From CAYWFP01 sp964457365 (GTDB lineage Bacteria > Planctomycetota > SZUA-567), in contig CAYWFP010000090.1 of NCBI GenBank assembly GCA_964457365.1, forward strand, positions 1-15,939: a stretch of 15,939 bases of DNA. Direction: 5' to 3'. The translations under genes were made by a program, and so were the position numbers. Below the pieces are notes generated by a model. That model ran no database searches and was not told where the DNA came from. It worked only from the letters and a program-made list of their open reading frames with translations. Shown one piece after another: positions 15,813 to 15,939 of this stretch; positions within the stretch are counted from its first letter, which is position 1, and every line of letters begins with the position of its first letter.

Positions 15813-15939
15813 CTATTCCACCGGCTGGATGCTTCGGCACTTCGGATATTGGCTGCAGGCGCAGAACTCCTTGCAGGCGTCTTGGTCGGTCGTCCGTCGC
15901 ACAAACCGAAAGTGTTCTACCACAGCTTCCAGTATCAGG
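15813..15939 (-). CDS. C-terminal fragment resembling a topoisomerase-type zinc ribbon
   Basis: The last 41 codons of a gene that enters from the right edge; stop TAG at 15813-15815. The visible end contains FRFVRRTTDQDACKEFCACS followed by QYPKCRSIQPVE. This resembles the second half of a topoisomerase-I-type C4 zinc finger (pattern KEF-x-(G/A)CS-x-YPKCR), a module also appended to nucleases and restriction-like proteins in genomic islands. The first Cys pair expected about a dozen residues before the RTT is not seen in this frame (the region reads LILEAVVEH), so the finger is degenerate or frameshifted, or the likeness is partial. The parent protein cannot be named from this fragment. Confidence 0.45.
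   Translation of the reverse strand, partial: LILEAVVEHFRFVRRTTDQDACKEFCACSQYPKCRSIQPVE

Noticed and set aside
15533..15904. A 123-codon minus-strand open frame near the right edge.
   Set aside because: No ribosome site and no recognisable protein pattern; it overlaps the stronger zinc-ribbon-like frame and runs through a terminator and hairpins.

Overview
The window is GC-rich, gene-dense bacterial chromosome. Lipoprotein and Sec signals, a GspA/ExeA-type ATPase and several membrane-anchored proteins point to a Gram-negative (diderm) cell. A free-living member of the PVC superphylum or a deltaproteobacterium-like lineage would fit the style (large acidic repeat proteins, YdjC deacetylase, long-form serine acetyltransferase), but no marker here fixes the taxon. 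The last ~500 bases, after the tRNA, are visibly less GC-rich and less well organised than the rest.

Layout, left to right. (1) Minus strand: a serine O-acetyltransferase (cysteine biosynthesis), translationally coupled through a TTGA overlap to a membrane protein that runs off the left edge. (2) Plus strand: a secreted 908-residue protein with an A-B-A-B array of Ig-like modules, a long acidic Pro/Glu linker and a TPR tail. It ends in a clear rho-independent terminator and is followed by a calcineurin-like metallophosphoesterase. (3) Minus strand, reading leftward from a good sigma70-type promoter at ~10.5 kb: a three-gene operon encoding a two-TM coiled-coil/Cache-like protein, a GspA/ExeA-type AAA+ ATPase and a 945-residue acidic tail-anchored protein with a ~28-residue repeat. 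The first two genes overlap by 8 bases and the third is closely coupled to the second. This is the best candidate in the window for an undescribed system. (4) Plus strand, divergent from that operon: an M24 (creatinase/prolidase fold) protein that has lost most of its metal ligands, a GNAT acetyltransferase and a ChbG/YdjC-type carbohydrate deacetylase. (5) Minus strand: a lipoprotein with two tandem CPHGN-x4-CPIC cysteine/histidine motifs, then a class I SAM methyltransferase. (6) Plus strand: tRNA-Lys(CTT) with its own promoter and encoded CCA. (7) Right end: hairpin-rich non-coding DNA and the C-terminus of a minus-strand protein that resembles a topoisomerase-type zinc ribbon.

How the genes may work together. 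Only the three-gene operon looks like a machine: membrane sensor/scaffold, cytosolic ATPase, cytosolic repeat protein anchored to the inner membrane. This is inferred from gene order, overlaps and topology, not from known homologues. The TPR/Ig-like protein and the CPHGN lipoprotein are separate envelope proteins of unknown role. The M24-GNAT-YdjC run may be co-transcribed, but its members show no obvious shared pathway.
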